Origin: Deefgea tanakiae
GTDB lineage: Bacteria > Pseudomonadota > Gammaproteobacteria > Burkholderiales > Chitinibacteraceae
Length of the DNA: 64,000 nucleotides
NCBI RefSeq assembly: GCF_019665765.1
Contig: NZ_CP081150.1
Span: forward strand, 3,472,001-3,536,000
Direction: 5' to 3'
Numbering within the stretch: the stretch's first letter is position 1; each line of letters starts with the position of its first letter. The translations under genes were made by a program, and so were the position numbers. Under the pieces are notes generated by a model. That model was not told where the DNA came from. It ran no database searches and worked only from the letters and a program-made list of their open reading frames with translations. This document shows positions 44,913 through 53,923 of this stretch, piece by piece.

Positions 44913-45814
44913 ATCAGTATGGAAAAGTAGCCGTCATCATGGGTGGTAGTTCAGCAGAGCGAGAAGTGTCTTTGATGAGTGGCGCCGGTGTTTTAGCAGC
45001 ATTACAAGCAAGTGGCATCGATGCTCATGCATTTGATCCCGCTGAAAAGCCACTGCAATTGTTGAAAGCAGAAGGTTTTGATCGCGCATTTCTAATTTTG
45101 CATGGTCGTGGTGGCGAAGATGGCACGATTCAGGGGGCATTGGAGTTTCTTGGTGTGCCATACACCGGCTGCGGAGTGATGGCTTCTGCAATTGGTATGG
45201 ATAAATGGCGTACCAAATTACTGTGGGAAGCTGCAGGTTTGCCAGTGCCGGATTACCGGATCGTTGAAAGTGCGGAAGAGTTAAAACTTGCTGCGCAAGA
45301 ACTTAGTTTGCCTTTGTTTGTGAAGCCTGCGAATGAAGGTTCAAGCGTTGGCGTTGTAAAGTTGAAGTCATTACTTGATGTCGATGCCGCGTGGGCTGAG
45401 GTATCACAGCATAAATCCGTCGTTTTAGCAGAGCGCAATATTGGTGGCGGTGAATACACATGCGCTGTTTTGGATGGTCAAGCGTTACCAACGGTGAAAA
45501 TCATTCCGCAAACAGAGTTTTACGATTACGAATCGAAATACATACGTGACGATACGGTGTATCACTGCCCATCAGGCTTATCAGGCGAAAAAGAGCAGCA
45601 AGCACGGAGTTTGGCCGAAAAAGCTTACCGTATTTTGGGGGCGACTGGCTGGGCGCGGATCGACTTTCTAACGGATGAAGACGGAAAGATTTACTTGCTT
45701 GAGGCCAATACGGCACCCGGTATGACGACGCATAGTTTGTTCCCAATGTGCGCGCGTGAGGCCGGTTTGAGTTACGAATCACTAGTGATGAAAATTTTAG
45801 CAACAACTTTGTGA
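44909..45814 (+). CDS. ddlB: D-alanine:D-alanine ligase
   Basis: 301 residues of the ATP-grasp family: [17 protein letters not shown], the [13 protein letters not shown] substrate site, [13 protein letters not shown] and [15 protein letters not shown]. Makes the D-Ala-D-Ala used by MurF. The tight overlaps of the cluster end here: 150 bases follow before ftsQ. Confidence 0.96.
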   Translation: MNQYGKVAVIMGGSSAEREVSLMSGAGVLAALQASGIDAHAFDPAEKPLQLLKAEGFDRAFLILHGRGGEDGTIQGALEFLGVPYTGCGVMASAIGMDKWRTKLLWEAAGLPVPDYRIVESAEELKLAAQELSLPLFVKPANEGSSVGVVKLKSLLDVDAAWAEVSQHKSVVLAERNIGGGEYTCAVLDGQALPTVKIIPQTEFYDYESKYIRDDTVYHCPSGLSGEKEQQARSLAEKAYRILGATGWARIDFLTDEDGKIYLLEANTAPGMTTHSLFPMCAREAGLSYESLVMKILATTL

Positions 45815-45832
45815 AATATGTTGATTTGTAAG

Positions 45833-45879
45833 GGTATATCCTTGCAACTCTTGTTATAATTTGAATGCATTAATATACC
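45833..45879. repeat. 47-bp inverted-end element, copy 6, carrying a promoter box
   Basis: Ends GGTATAT and ATATACC, exactly 47 bases, extended by one G/C pair on each side. The interior contains TGTTATAAT at 45852-45860, an extended -10 sequence reading toward ftsQ. The only member of the family inside the dcw cluster. Confidence 0.7.
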
Positions 45880-45920
45880 CAGAAAGGGGCGGTGCTTTAA
45901 AGCACCAATTAGGGAATCAA
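45850..45920 (+). promoter_or_regulatory. Probable internal promoter and leader hairpin before ftsQ
   Basis: An extended -10 (TG-N-TATAAT) lies at 45852-45860; no good -35 is seen, which is usual for extended -10 promoters. Downstream, GGTGCTTTAAAGCACC (about 45891-45906) is a perfect palindrome, followed by AGGGAA, the ribosome binding site of a short leader ORF. Confidence 0.5.
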
Positions 45921-45921
45921 T

Positions 45922-45975
45922 ATGCTTGTGCAGTTTTCGCATCCACACGCTGCAGACTTTCCAAATGTGGAATAA
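45922..45975 (+). CDS. 17-residue leader ORF overlapping the ftsQ start
   Basis: ATG 45922 has AGGGA (45911-45915) six bases upstream. It encodes MLVQFSHPHAADFPNVE, ending with TAA at 45973-45975. The ftsQ ATG (45965) lies inside its last codons in another frame and has no ribosome binding site of its own, so translational coupling is likely. No sign of protein function. Confidence 0.4.
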   Translation: MLVQFSHPHAADFPNVE

Positions 45976-46753
45976 GCCGCAGCTATTGATGTGGTTTGCA
46001 AATTTGCTGACTGCTTTGGCATTGATGCTGCTGTTTTACTCGCTGTTATTTTTGGCGGTGCATTCGCCTTTGTTTCCGGTTCGCAAAATCAAGGTGGATG
46101 GTGATTTAACCCATGTCACGCGTGAGCAGTTGCAGTACGTGATTAAGAATGAGTTAAAAGGGACTTTCTTTACGCTGGATTTGGATAAAACCCGGCAAAA
46201 TTTTGAAAAGTTACCTTGGGTACGGCAAGTTGAAGTGCGTCGCCGCTGGCCTGATCGCTTAGAAGTGAATATTGAAGAGCATAAGGCGGTTGCCCGGTGG
46301 GGAACAGCAGGCTTACTCAATTCACACGGCGAAAAATTTGATGCTGCTAGCGGCGATCATTTGCCTGTGTTGGAAGGGCCTGATGGTACTGAGAAGATTA
46401 TGGTGGAAGGGTTTCAACGGCTAAAAGTCGCGTTGGCGCCTTTAGGAAGAACACCAACAAAGCTGTGGCTATCTGAGCGCCGAGCTTGGCGCTTTGAATT
46501 GGACAAGCAACTGATTGTGGAAGTAGGGCGAGATGATCCGGTTGATCGGGTCACGCGTTTTGTAAAAGCCTACCCGAGCACGTTGGCACTCTTGCAGCAG
46601 CCGTTTGAATATGTTGATTTGCGCTATCCAAATGGCTTTGCAGTGCGTTTGCCGAGTTACCACCCGATTGAAAAGCCGGTTGCAGGAAAAGGAAGTGCAG
46701 TGAAGGTCGTGCCGTCTGTCGCAAAACCAAAAGCGACTAAAGCTTCGGCATGA
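45965..46753 (+). CDS. ftsQ: Cell division protein FtsQ
   Basis: 262 residues: a short cytoplasmic start (MWNKPQLLMWF), a membrane helix (about 12-34), a POTRA domain beginning FPVRKIKVDGDLTHVTREQLQYVI, and the beta domain with LPWVRQVEVRRRWPDRLEVNIEEHKAVARW. The C-terminus is Lys/Ala-rich. ATG 45965 fits the usual betaproteobacterial start; an in-frame TTG at 45926 with a closer ribosome binding site is the alternative. Confidence 0.92.
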   Translation: MWNKPQLLMWFANLLTALALMLLFYSLLFLAVHSPLFPVRKIKVDGDLTHVTREQLQYVIKNELKGTFFTLDLDKTRQNFEKLPWVRQVEVRRRWPDRLEVNIEEHKAVARWGTAGLLNSHGEKFDAASGDHLPVLEGPDGTEKIMVEGFQRLKVALAPLGRTPTKLWLSERRAWRFELDKQLIVEVGRDDPVDRVTRFVKAYPSTLALLQQPFEYVDLRYPNGFAVRLPSYHPIEKPVAGKGSAVKVVPSVAKPKATKASA

Positions 46754-46762
46754 TTTATGCTT

Positions 46763-46779
46763 TTGACTTAATAAGTCAA
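46763..46779. promoter_or_regulatory. Perfect palindrome between ftsQ and ftsA
   Basis: TTGACTTA-A-TAAGTCAA is a 17-base perfect palindrome. Its left half offers a -35 box (TTGACT), and TAATAA lies 18 bases downstream, so it may be an operator overlapping a promoter for ftsA-ftsZ. Confidence 0.4.
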
Positions 46780-46844
46780 TTAAAAGTAATAAGTTAGCTG
46801 TGTTATTTAAAGTTAAACCTTAAGAATTGTAAAAGAGGCTGTCA

Positions 46845-48077
46845 GTGACTAGGGATGCAAAAAACCTCATCGTTGGGCTAGATATCGGGACTTCAAAAGT
46901 GGTCGCGGTGGTGGCTGATGTGAAGGAAGACGGCTCATTGAATGTTGTGGGTCTTGGCTCTGCTGCGTCGAAAGGCTTGAAGCGCGGTGTGGTGGTTGAT
47001 ATTGAAAAAACCGTCGCCGCCATTCAATCCGCACTCGGTGAAGCTGAATTAATGGCCGACTGCAAAATCAGCGAAGTGTATACCGGTATCGCTGGCAGCC
47101 ACATCAAGAGCCTGAATTCACACGGCATGGTGGCGATTAAAGATAAAGAAGTCACTCAAGCTGATATTGATCGAGTGATTGAAACAGCTAGCGCTGTCAA
47201 TATTCCGACCGACCATCAAGTGCTGCATATTTTGTCGCAAGAATATGTGATTGATGGACAAGAAGACGTAAAAGAGCCGTTGGGCATGTCGGGTGTACGT
47301 TTAGAAGTTCGCGTGCACATTGTGTCGGGTGCAGTGTCTGCAGTGCAAAACATTACCAAATGCGTACGCCGCTGTGGTTTGGAAATCGCTGAAGTGGTGT
47401 TGCAACCCTTGGCTTCAAGCTATGCCGTACTCACCGAAGATGAAAAAGACCTTGGTGTATGTTTAGTCGATATTGGCGGTGGTACGACGGATATCGCAGT
47501 ATTTATTGGTGGTTCGATTCGTCATACGGCGGTCATTCCCATTGCCGGTGATCAAATCACAAATGATGTGGCAATGGCATTACGTACACCAACAGGTGAA
47601 GCAGAAAACATCAAGATTCAACATGGTGTGGCCTTGCGTCATATGACCGATCCACAAACGATGATTGAAGTACCGGGCGTGGGTGAGCGTGGTGCGCGAC
47701 AAATGAGCCGCCACACTTTGGCTGAAGTCATTGAACCGCGTGTTGAAGAATTATATAGCTTTGTGCAGGCAGAGCTACGCCGAGTTGGTTTCGAAGATCG
47801 TTTGTCGAGCGGGATTGTGATTACCGGCGGCGCTTCATTGATGCCAGGTATGACTGATTTGGCCGAAGAAATATTCCACATGCCAGTGCGTTTAGGTTTG
47901 CCACGTTATGTGGGCGGTCTGGCTGAAGTGGTTAAAAATCCGCGCTACTCAACGGCGGTCGGTTTATTGATTTTGGCGCGACAACAAATGCAAAAAGCGC
48001 CAAATCATCGTGGTAAAGAAGGTGGAATGGGTGATGTTTTCGGCAGAATGAAGTCATGGTTTCAAAATAACTTCTGA
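46845..48077 (+). CDS. ftsA: Cell division protein FtsA
   Basis: 410 residues of the actin/Hsp70 fold: IVGLDIGTSKVVAVVADV, the SHIKSLNSHGMVAI region of the 1C domain, CLVDIGGGTTDIAVF, and GIVITGGASLMPGM. The C-terminal amphipathic tail (FGRMKSWFQNNF) anchors it to the membrane and recruits FtsZ. The start is GTG 46845 with AAGAGG six to seven bases upstream. Confidence 0.96.
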   Translation: MTRDAKNLIVGLDIGTSKVVAVVADVKEDGSLNVVGLGSAASKGLKRGVVVDIEKTVAAIQSALGEAELMADCKISEVYTGIAGSHIKSLNSHGMVAIKDKEVTQADIDRVIETASAVNIPTDHQVLHILSQEYVIDGQEDVKEPLGMSGVRLEVRVHIVSGAVSAVQNITKCVRRCGLEIAEVVLQPLASSYAVLTEDEKDLGVCLVDIGGGTTDIAVFIGGSIRHTAVIPIAGDQITNDVAMALRTPTGEAENIKIQHGVALRHMTDPQTMIEVPGVGERGARQMSRHTLAEVIEPRVEELYSFVQAELRRVGFEDRLSSGIVITGGASLMPGMTDLAEEIFHMPVRLGLPRYVGGLAEVVKNPRYSTAVGLLILARQQMQKAPNHRGKEGGMGDVFGRMKSWFQNNF

Positions 48078-48120
48078 AATATTCGGGTAAGCGGTAAAAT
48101 CGGGCAAGAGGAGAGTGGAA

Positions 48121-49299
48121 ATGGCATTATTAATTGAAGTACCAGAGGTTTCACATCACGTGAATATCAAAGTGATTGGCGTTGGCGGTGCAGGCTGCAA
48201 TGCAATCAATAATATGATCGAGCATGCGATGCAATCGCATGGCGTCGATTTTATTTCGGCTAATACCGACGCGCAGGTATTAAAACAGTCTAAAGCGGAT
48301 AACGTGGTTCAGCTGGGTGCTCAGCTTACAAAAGGCTTCGGTGCTGGTTGTAATCCAGAAATCGGTCGCCAAGCTGCGGAAGAAGATCGCGAACGCATCG
48401 CTGAATTGATTTCAGGTGCTGACTTGCTATTTATTACTGCCGGTATGGGTGGTGGTACCGGTACTGGTGCAGCACCTGTGATCGCACAAGTCGCTCGTGA
48501 GAAAGGCATTCTCACTGTGGGTGTGGTGACTAAGCCTGGTCTGGATGAAGGCGGCCGCCAAAAAGTAGCGCAAGCCGGTATTGATGAATTAGCTCGTTAT
48601 GTTGATTCATTGATTGTGGTTTCAAATCAAAAGCTTGAAGAAGTTTTGGGCGATGATGTGACGATTGATGAGGCATTCCGCGCAGCGGATGATGTGCTTC
48701 GCAATGCCGTCGGTTCTATCGTTGAGATTATTCAATACCCAGGTTTGATCAACGTTGACTTTGCCGACGTGAAAACCGTAATGCGTGAAATGGGTATGGC
48801 GATGATGGGTTCAGCTCATGCGACCGGTCCAGACCGTGCAATCCGCGCGACTGAAGAAGCGATTCGTTGCCCACTTTTGGACAACATCAGCTTTAAAGGC
48901 GCCCGTGGCGTGTTGGTGAACTTCTCAACAGCTCCTGGTAAATTGAAAAAATCAGAAACGCGTCAAGCGCTTGAAATCATCGAATCGCACGTCGCAGACG
49001 GCGCATTGGTAAAACACGGTGTGGTTTACGACGAAGCCTTGGGTGAAGACGAAATCCGCGTGACTTTGGTGGCAACCGGTTTGGGTGGCAAAGCGATTAG
49101 CACGCCTTCATTGACTGTGGTGAGCAGCAGCCAAACCTTGAAAACTGGCACTGATAATCAAGCTTATGAAGAAGCCTACGATACCCCAGCAATTTGGCGT
49201 AATAATCGTGGCAATCGTGCACCTGAAGCCGCTGCACGCCCTGCAATGAGCAATATCGACATGGATATCCCGGCATTCTTGCGTCGCCAAGCGGATTAA
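48121..49299 (+). CDS. ftsZ: Cell division GTPase FtsZ
   Basis: 392 residues. Tubulin signature GMGGGTGTGAAP, T7-loop region NVDFADVKTVM, and the C-terminal peptide DIPAFLRRQAD that binds FtsA and ZipA. ATG 48121 with GAGGAGA upstream is preferred to GTG 48115. Ends the dcw cluster; 141 bases separate it from lpxC. Confidence 0.97.
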   Translation: MALLIEVPEVSHHVNIKVIGVGGAGCNAINNMIEHAMQSHGVDFISANTDAQVLKQSKADNVVQLGAQLTKGFGAGCNPEIGRQAAEEDRERIAELISGADLLFITAGMGGGTGTGAAPVIAQVAREKGILTVGVVTKPGLDEGGRQKVAQAGIDELARYVDSLIVVSNQKLEEVLGDDVTIDEAFRAADDVLRNAVGSIVEIIQYPGLINVDFADVKTVMREMGMAMMGSAHATGPDRAIRATEEAIRCPLLDNISFKGARGVLVNFSTAPGKLKKSETRQALEIIESHVADGALVKHGVVYDEALGEDEIRVTLVATGLGGKAISTPSLTVVSSSQTLKTGTDNQAYEEAYDTPAIWRNNRGNRAPEAAARPAMSNIDMDIPAFLRRQAD

Positions 49300-49440
49300 G
49301 TGTTGATATTCAGCGACGCAGTTCGCTGGCGATTGATTTAGCCAAATAGCTTGAATCAATCGTTTTGATTGAAATGATTTGCTCAGTCTTTTGCCTAGGA
49401 CTGATAAAATCATAGTATTGAATGTATAGGCAGAACGGCC

Positions 49441-50355
49441 ATGTTTTTACAAAGAACTTTGGATTCAACAATTCATGCAACGGGTGTGGGACTGCATTCG
49501 GGCGAGAAAGTGAAGCTCACTTTGCGCCCAGCACCTGTGAATCATGGGATTGTGTTTAAGCGCTCTGATTTGCCCGAATCAGCGCCTTTCAAAGTTGGCC
49601 CCGATTTAGTGAACGACACGCGTCTCTCCTCAACGCTCGTCCAAGACGGCGTGCGTGTCGGCACCATTGAGCATCTAATGTCTGCTTTTGCCGCACTTGG
49701 CATCGACAATATTATTGTTGAAGTCGATGCGCCTGAAATGCCGATTATGGATGGTTCTGCCGCACCATTTATCTACTTGATTCAAACCGCTGGGGTGCTA
49801 GAGCAAGATGCCCCTAAGCAGTTTGTTAAGGTACTCAAGCCCATTGAGGTGCATGATGGTGATAAATGGGTGAAATTTGAGCCGCACAATGGCTATAAAG
49901 TCGCTCTGACGATTGATTTCAAACATCCCGCTTTTAAAAAATCCGCCCAGAGCATTACCTTAGATTTTGCTGAAAGTAATTACATCAGCGAAATCGCACG
50001 CGCGCGTACTTTTGGTTTTATTCATGAAGTGGAATATCTGCGCATGAATGGCTTGGCGCGTGGTGGCAATATGGATAACGCTGTTGTAATTGATGAGTTT
50101 AAAGTACTCAATGAGGGCGGTTTGCGCTTTGAAGACGAGTTTGTACGGCACAAGATTTTGGATGCGATTGGCGACCTTTATATTTTGGGTTACCCGTTGA
50201 TTGCTTCATTTTCAGGATACAAATCTGGTCATGCAATGAACAATAAATTATTGCGTGAGCTGCTATCTGATTCTAGCAACTATGAAATGGTGAGCTTTGA
50301 TCGTCTGAGTGACGTTCCAGCTGCATTTCATGACTTACCTGCGCTAGGCATCTAA
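49441..50355 (+). CDS. lpxC: UDP-3-O-acyl-GlcNAc deacetylase
   Basis: 304 residues. The committed zinc enzyme of lipid A synthesis. Zinc ligands are seen in GTIEHLMSA and in [10 protein letters not shown] (His and Asp); [15 protein letters not shown] is the N-terminal signature and [13 protein letters not shown] holds the catalytic histidine. The region before it (about 49379-49405) has TTGCTC and TAAAAT boxes 18 bases apart, a possible own promoter. Confidence 0.97.
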   Translation: MFLQRTLDSTIHATGVGLHSGEKVKLTLRPAPVNHGIVFKRSDLPESAPFKVGPDLVNDTRLSSTLVQDGVRVGTIEHLMSAFAALGIDNIIVEVDAPEMPIMDGSAAPFIYLIQTAGVLEQDAPKQFVKVLKPIEVHDGDKWVKFEPHNGYKVALTIDFKHPAFKKSAQSITLDFAESNYISEIARARTFGFIHEVEYLRMNGLARGGNMDNAVVIDEFKVLNEGGLRFEDEFVRHKILDAIGDLYILGYPLIASFSGYKSGHAMNNKLLRELLSDSSNYEMVSFDRLSDVPAAFHDLPALGI

Positions 50356-50358
50356 ACC

Positions 50359-50544
50359 GTGTTCGCCGTTTTAAGAATACTGTTTATTCTTGCGGTACTC
50401 GGCATCTCTTATTCTGCGATTCGATATGTAAAAAGCCGTGATCTGTATTGGCTGAAAGTCATTCGCTGGATTCTCTATTTTGTATTGTCTCTGAGTTTAC
50501 TTATTTTTACTGGCCTAGTGATACAGCGCATGCTGATGGCTTAA
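50359..50544 (+). CDS. Small membrane protein between lpxC and rsmE
   Basis: 61 residues with two hydrophobic helices (about 3-20 and 33-55) separated by YVKSRDLYWLKVIRW. The start is GTG 50359, three bases after lpxC; a downstream ATG is lacking. The coding sense is supported by tight packing between lpxC and rsmE and by a normal two-helix pattern. Function unknown. Confidence 0.6.
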   Translation: MFAVLRILFILAVLGISYSAIRYVKSRDLYWLKVIRWILYFVLSLSLLIFTGLVIQRMLMA

Positions 50545-50555
50545 TCGGATTGTCT

Positions 50556-51281
50556 ATGCCCCGTTTTTATGTTGATTTACCACTGAGTGTGGGACAAGCA
50601 CTGGATTTGCCTGAGTCGGTGGCACGTCATGTACAAGTGTTGCGTATGCAACCGAGTGATTCGTTGCATTTGTTCAATGGTCAGGGTGGTGAGTATGCTG
50701 CTGAAATAACGGCGATGGGTAAAAAAATAGTCAGCGTTCAGGTTTTAGCATTTGACGATATTGATCGTGAATCACCATTGAGAATTACTTTGGTGCAGGC
50801 AATTTCAGCGGCTGATCGGATGGACTATACGGTGCAAAAGGCTGCTGAGTTAGGTGTGGCAGTATTGCAGCCAGTGATTTCGCAATATTGCCAACAACGT
50901 TACAGCGGCGAACGCGCAGAAAAGCGGATGGCGCATTGGCAAGGGATTGCAGCGAGTGCTGCAGAACAATGCGGTCGGACTCGTTTGCTTGAGATTCGTC
51001 CCATTTTAACATTGGCGCAATTTTTAGCATCTGGTGACGAGAGTGAGTTAAAGCTATTGTTGTGCCCGACTGGCGCTGTTGCTTGGTCTACATTGCCACA
51101 ATCGGTAAAAAGTGTGAGCGTATTAATAGGGCCGGAAGGTGGGTATTCGGCTGAAGAAGATATTCTGTCTGTTCTTGCTGGTTATACGTCCGTGCTAATT
51201 GGGCCGAGAATTTTACGAACAGAAAGTGTTGCGCCTGTGATAGCGGGTTTGCTACAGGCCCGATATGGTGACTTTTTATAG
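50556..51281 (+). CDS. rsmE: 16S rRNA m3U1498 methyltransferase
   Basis: 241 residues with an N-terminal PUA-like domain (MPRFYVDLPLSVGQ, ARHVQVLRM) and a SPOUT domain whose knot carries LIGPEGGYSAEE and GPRILRTESVAP. Methylates U1498 of 16S rRNA in the 30S subunit. The longer frame from 50448 overlaps the small membrane gene and is not supported. Confidence 0.93.
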   Translation: MPRFYVDLPLSVGQALDLPESVARHVQVLRMQPSDSLHLFNGQGGEYAAEITAMGKKIVSVQVLAFDDIDRESPLRITLVQAISAADRMDYTVQKAAELGVAVLQPVISQYCQQRYSGERAEKRMAHWQGIAASAAEQCGRTRLLEIRPILTLAQFLASGDESELKLLLCPTGAVAWSTLPQSVKSVSVLIGPEGGYSAEEDILSVLAGYTSVLIGPRILRTESVAPVIAGLLQARYGDFL

Positions 51282-51442
51282 TCAACGTTGTGTTTAAACG
51301 CTAGTGCTTTAATTTTCTGCTATTGCGATCATGTTTTAGCCTTGTTCAACACAAACATAACTCTGTGTTATTACTTGCCTTTCCCTTCTCGAACGCGACT
51401 CCGCTATAATCACTGTTTACCTGCCGGCCTAATCACCCATTT

Positions 51443-53194
51443 ATGAATAGCAAACAGCTTTATTTTCGCGTTCTATCCTATATTCTCCCGTATCGCAGTG
51501 TGGCAATCATGTCGATATTGGCTATGGTGGTGGCTGGCGGTGTTGATGCTGCAATGATCCAAATGATAGGGACGATTATTGATAGTTTTAAGCAAAGTAA
51601 AGCAGCGGCTCATGCTGCATGGCTTATGCCGATGATTTTATTTGGCATGGGCATCCTGCGTTTAATCTCCAGTTTTGCATATGAATACGGCAGCGCGTGG
51701 TTATCATCCCGCGTGATGCATGATTTACGGCAGGAGGTGTTTGCCCGCATGATGGCGATGCCAATTCGATTTTTTGATCAGTCTTCCGTTGGTGTGCTGT
51801 TATCTAGAGTGACCTTTGACATTAATCAGATCATGGATGCCGGATTAAATGTGTTAACTGTGCTGGTAAAAGACTCCGTCATGGCGATCGCATTGCTGAG
51901 CGTGATGTTTTGGACCGATTGGCAGCTGACTTTATTTTGTCTGATTATGCTACCTGGGGCTGCTGTGTCTATTCAGATTGTTAGTAAGCGCCAGCGAAAA
52001 TTGTCGCGTCAAACTCAGGATACGATGGGTGAGATGAGCCAGATTTTGGATGAAAGTTTAGGCGGGCAGCGCATTATCAAGATTTTTGGCGGTGCTCGGT
52101 ATGAGGCAGCTCGATTTGGTAATGCCAATCAAAATGTACGCCGCCTTGCTGTTAAGCGGGCAGCCACGGCTAGTTTGAACTCTGGATTTACGGTTTTTTT
52201 AATTGCGGTTACGATTGCAGCGATTATTTATTTTGCAGGGATCCGTGCGGCGGATGGCGCAATGACGGCGGGGTCTTTTGTGTCATTCATGGGCGCGATG
52301 ATGATGTTGCAGCAGCCGATTAAGAACTTATCGAGATTAAGCGATACCTTGCACAGAGGCTTGGCTGCTGCGGACTCGGTGTTTGCTATTTTGGATCAGC
52401 CTATTGAGCCAGATTTAGGGACTTTGGCACCAGAGCGTGTCACAGGGCGATTAAGTATCAACAATCTGCAGTTTTCGTATCAAGCTGATGGGGTTAAAGC
52501 GTTAGCGGGAATAAATCTTGAGATTTTTCCGGGTGAAAGTGTGGCTTTAGTGGGGCAGTCTGGTAGTGGTAAAACGACTTTAGCCAATTTGATCCCCCGG
52601 TTTTATGAACCCACTGCAGGCGAGATTCGCCTCGATGGCGAATTGTTAGCTGATTATCAATTGGCGAATTTACGCGCTCAAATTGCATTGGTTTCCCAAG
52701 ATATGGTGCTATTTAATGATAGCGTGGCAGCTAATATTGCTTATGGCGTCGATGAAATTGATATGGCGCGGGTACATGCCGCAGCGAGTGCAGCTTATGC
52801 GACTGAGTTTATTGAACAAATGCCAAATGGCTTTAGCGAAATGTTGGGGGAGAATGGCGTTCGCCTTTCTGGCGGTCAGCGACAACGCTTAGCGATTGCT
52901 CGTGCGATTTATAAAGATGCACCAATACTGATTTTGGACGAGGCGACGAGTGCATTAGATACTGAATCAGAAAGAAAGGTGCAAGAAGCGCTTGAGAATT
53001 TGATGGTCGGGCGAACCACTCTGGTGATTGCACATCGCTTATCAACGATTGAAAAAGCAGACCGAATTATCGTGATGCAGCAAGGCAAGATTATCGAAAG
53101 TGGTTCTCACGCAGAGTTGATTACTCGCAGTGGCATGTATGCACAAATGCACGCGGTGCAGTTCTCAACGATGGATGAACTTCCAGCGCAATAG
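51443..53194 (+). CDS. msbA: Lipid A-core flippase MsbA
   Basis: 583 residues. Six membrane helices (about 20-320) and an ABC ATPase domain with Walker A GQSGSGKTT, signature LSGGQRQR, Walker B ILILDEATSALD and AHRLSTI. MsbA flips lipid A-core across the inner membrane. The stop overlaps the end of the convergent glycosyltransferase gene by 30 bases. Beside LPS glycosyltransferases, which supports the assignment over a general multidrug exporter. Confidence 0.9.
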   Translation: MNSKQLYFRVLSYILPYRSVAIMSILAMVVAGGVDAAMIQMIGTIIDSFKQSKAAAHAAWLMPMILFGMGILRLISSFAYEYGSAWLSSRVMHDLRQEVFARMMAMPIRFFDQSSVGVLLSRVTFDINQIMDAGLNVLTVLVKDSVMAIALLSVMFWTDWQLTLFCLIMLPGAAVSIQIVSKRQRKLSRQTQDTMGEMSQILDESLGGQRIIKIFGGARYEAARFGNANQNVRRLAVKRAATASLNSGFTVFLIAVTIAAIIYFAGIRAADGAMTAGSFVSFMGAMMMLQQPIKNLSRLSDTLHRGLAAADSVFAILDQPIEPDLGTLAPERVTGRLSINNLQFSYQADGVKALAGINLEIFPGESVALVGQSGSGKTTLANLIPRFYEPTAGEIRLDGELLADYQLANLRAQIALVSQDMVLFNDSVAANIAYGVDEIDMARVHAAASAAYATEFIEQMPNGFSEMLGENGVRLSGGQRQRLAIARAIYKDAPILILDEATSALDTESERKVQEALENLMVGRTTLVIAHRLSTIEKADRIIVMQQGKIIESGSHAELITRSGMYAQMHAVQFSTMDELPAQ

Positions 53195-53923
53195 TGTTTT
53201 GTATTGCCAGATTTTCTTCATTAAAGCATCTTTGCTTTTGAAGAATTCTTTGCGCATTTTTGGGAGAAAACGCATTTTCGGACGTTTTCTGCAGCCAATT
53301 GAAGAGGTAAACTGAGCTGACTCTTTTACTACAAACGGTTCTAGTCCATAAGTACGTAGCTTATGCCCCCAGATCTGATCCATGGTGTCATCAATTGCAT
53401 GAATCATTTTTGATGTATGTTGTAGCAAGGCTTTTGCTGCTTCGCGGTTAATGACATACCCTAAAGTGCCGCGAGGTTGTTCTAAATATTCAAGCAACTG
53501 ATATTGGCCTGCATTGATTTGTTCTATTGTTTTTCCTTTACGTGGAAAAGTGCCTGCAAGCCGAACCAAATCCCAATTCGTTTGCTTTTCTAATAGCTTT
53601 TCGATGACTTCTTTGAAGTTGTGTGCCAACTCGACATCATCTTCCAGTATGCAACAATGTCGTTCATCGGTTGCCAAGAATTGTGCCCAAATAGCACGGT
53701 GACTTAAATAGCAGCCCATTTCACCACGACTGAGATCCCGGCCATAAAGGCGTAAACGCACTTTTTGTTGGTATATTTCAGGTGCATTGTTTTCACCTAG
53801 TTTGATCGCGTCAAATAAGACAACATCAAGTTGATGTTGTGAGAATTGTTCGGTGATATAAGCTCGTCGCTGTATTTCTTCGGGCAATGAAATGCAGTAG
53901 TAGATCATGTGGGTGGCATACAA
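53165..53923 (-). CDS. Glycosyltransferase family 25 (LPS galactosyltransferase-like)
   Basis: About 250 residues: MIYYCISLPEEIQRRAYI at the N-terminus, LSRGEMGCYLSHRAIWAQF, the DxD-like ILEDDVEL and RGTLGYVINREAAKALL, as in LgtB/LgtE/LpsA proteins that add galactose or glucose to the LPS core. The start may be ATG 53923 or 53908; the latter better fits the family. Last gene of a three-gene minus-strand operon. Confidence 0.85.
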   Translation of the reverse strand: MYATHMIYYCISLPEEIQRRAYITEQFSQHQLDVVLFDAIKLGENNAPEIYQQKVRLRLYGRDLSRGEMGCYLSHRAIWAQFLATDERHCCILEDDVELAHNFKEVIEKLLEKQTNWDLVRLAGTFPRKGKTIEQINAGQYQLLEYLEQPRGTLGYVINREAAKALLQHTSKMIHAIDDTMDQIWGHKLRTYGLEPFVVKESAQFTSSIGCRKRPKMRFLPKMRKEFFKSKDALMKKIWQYKTLLRWKFIHR

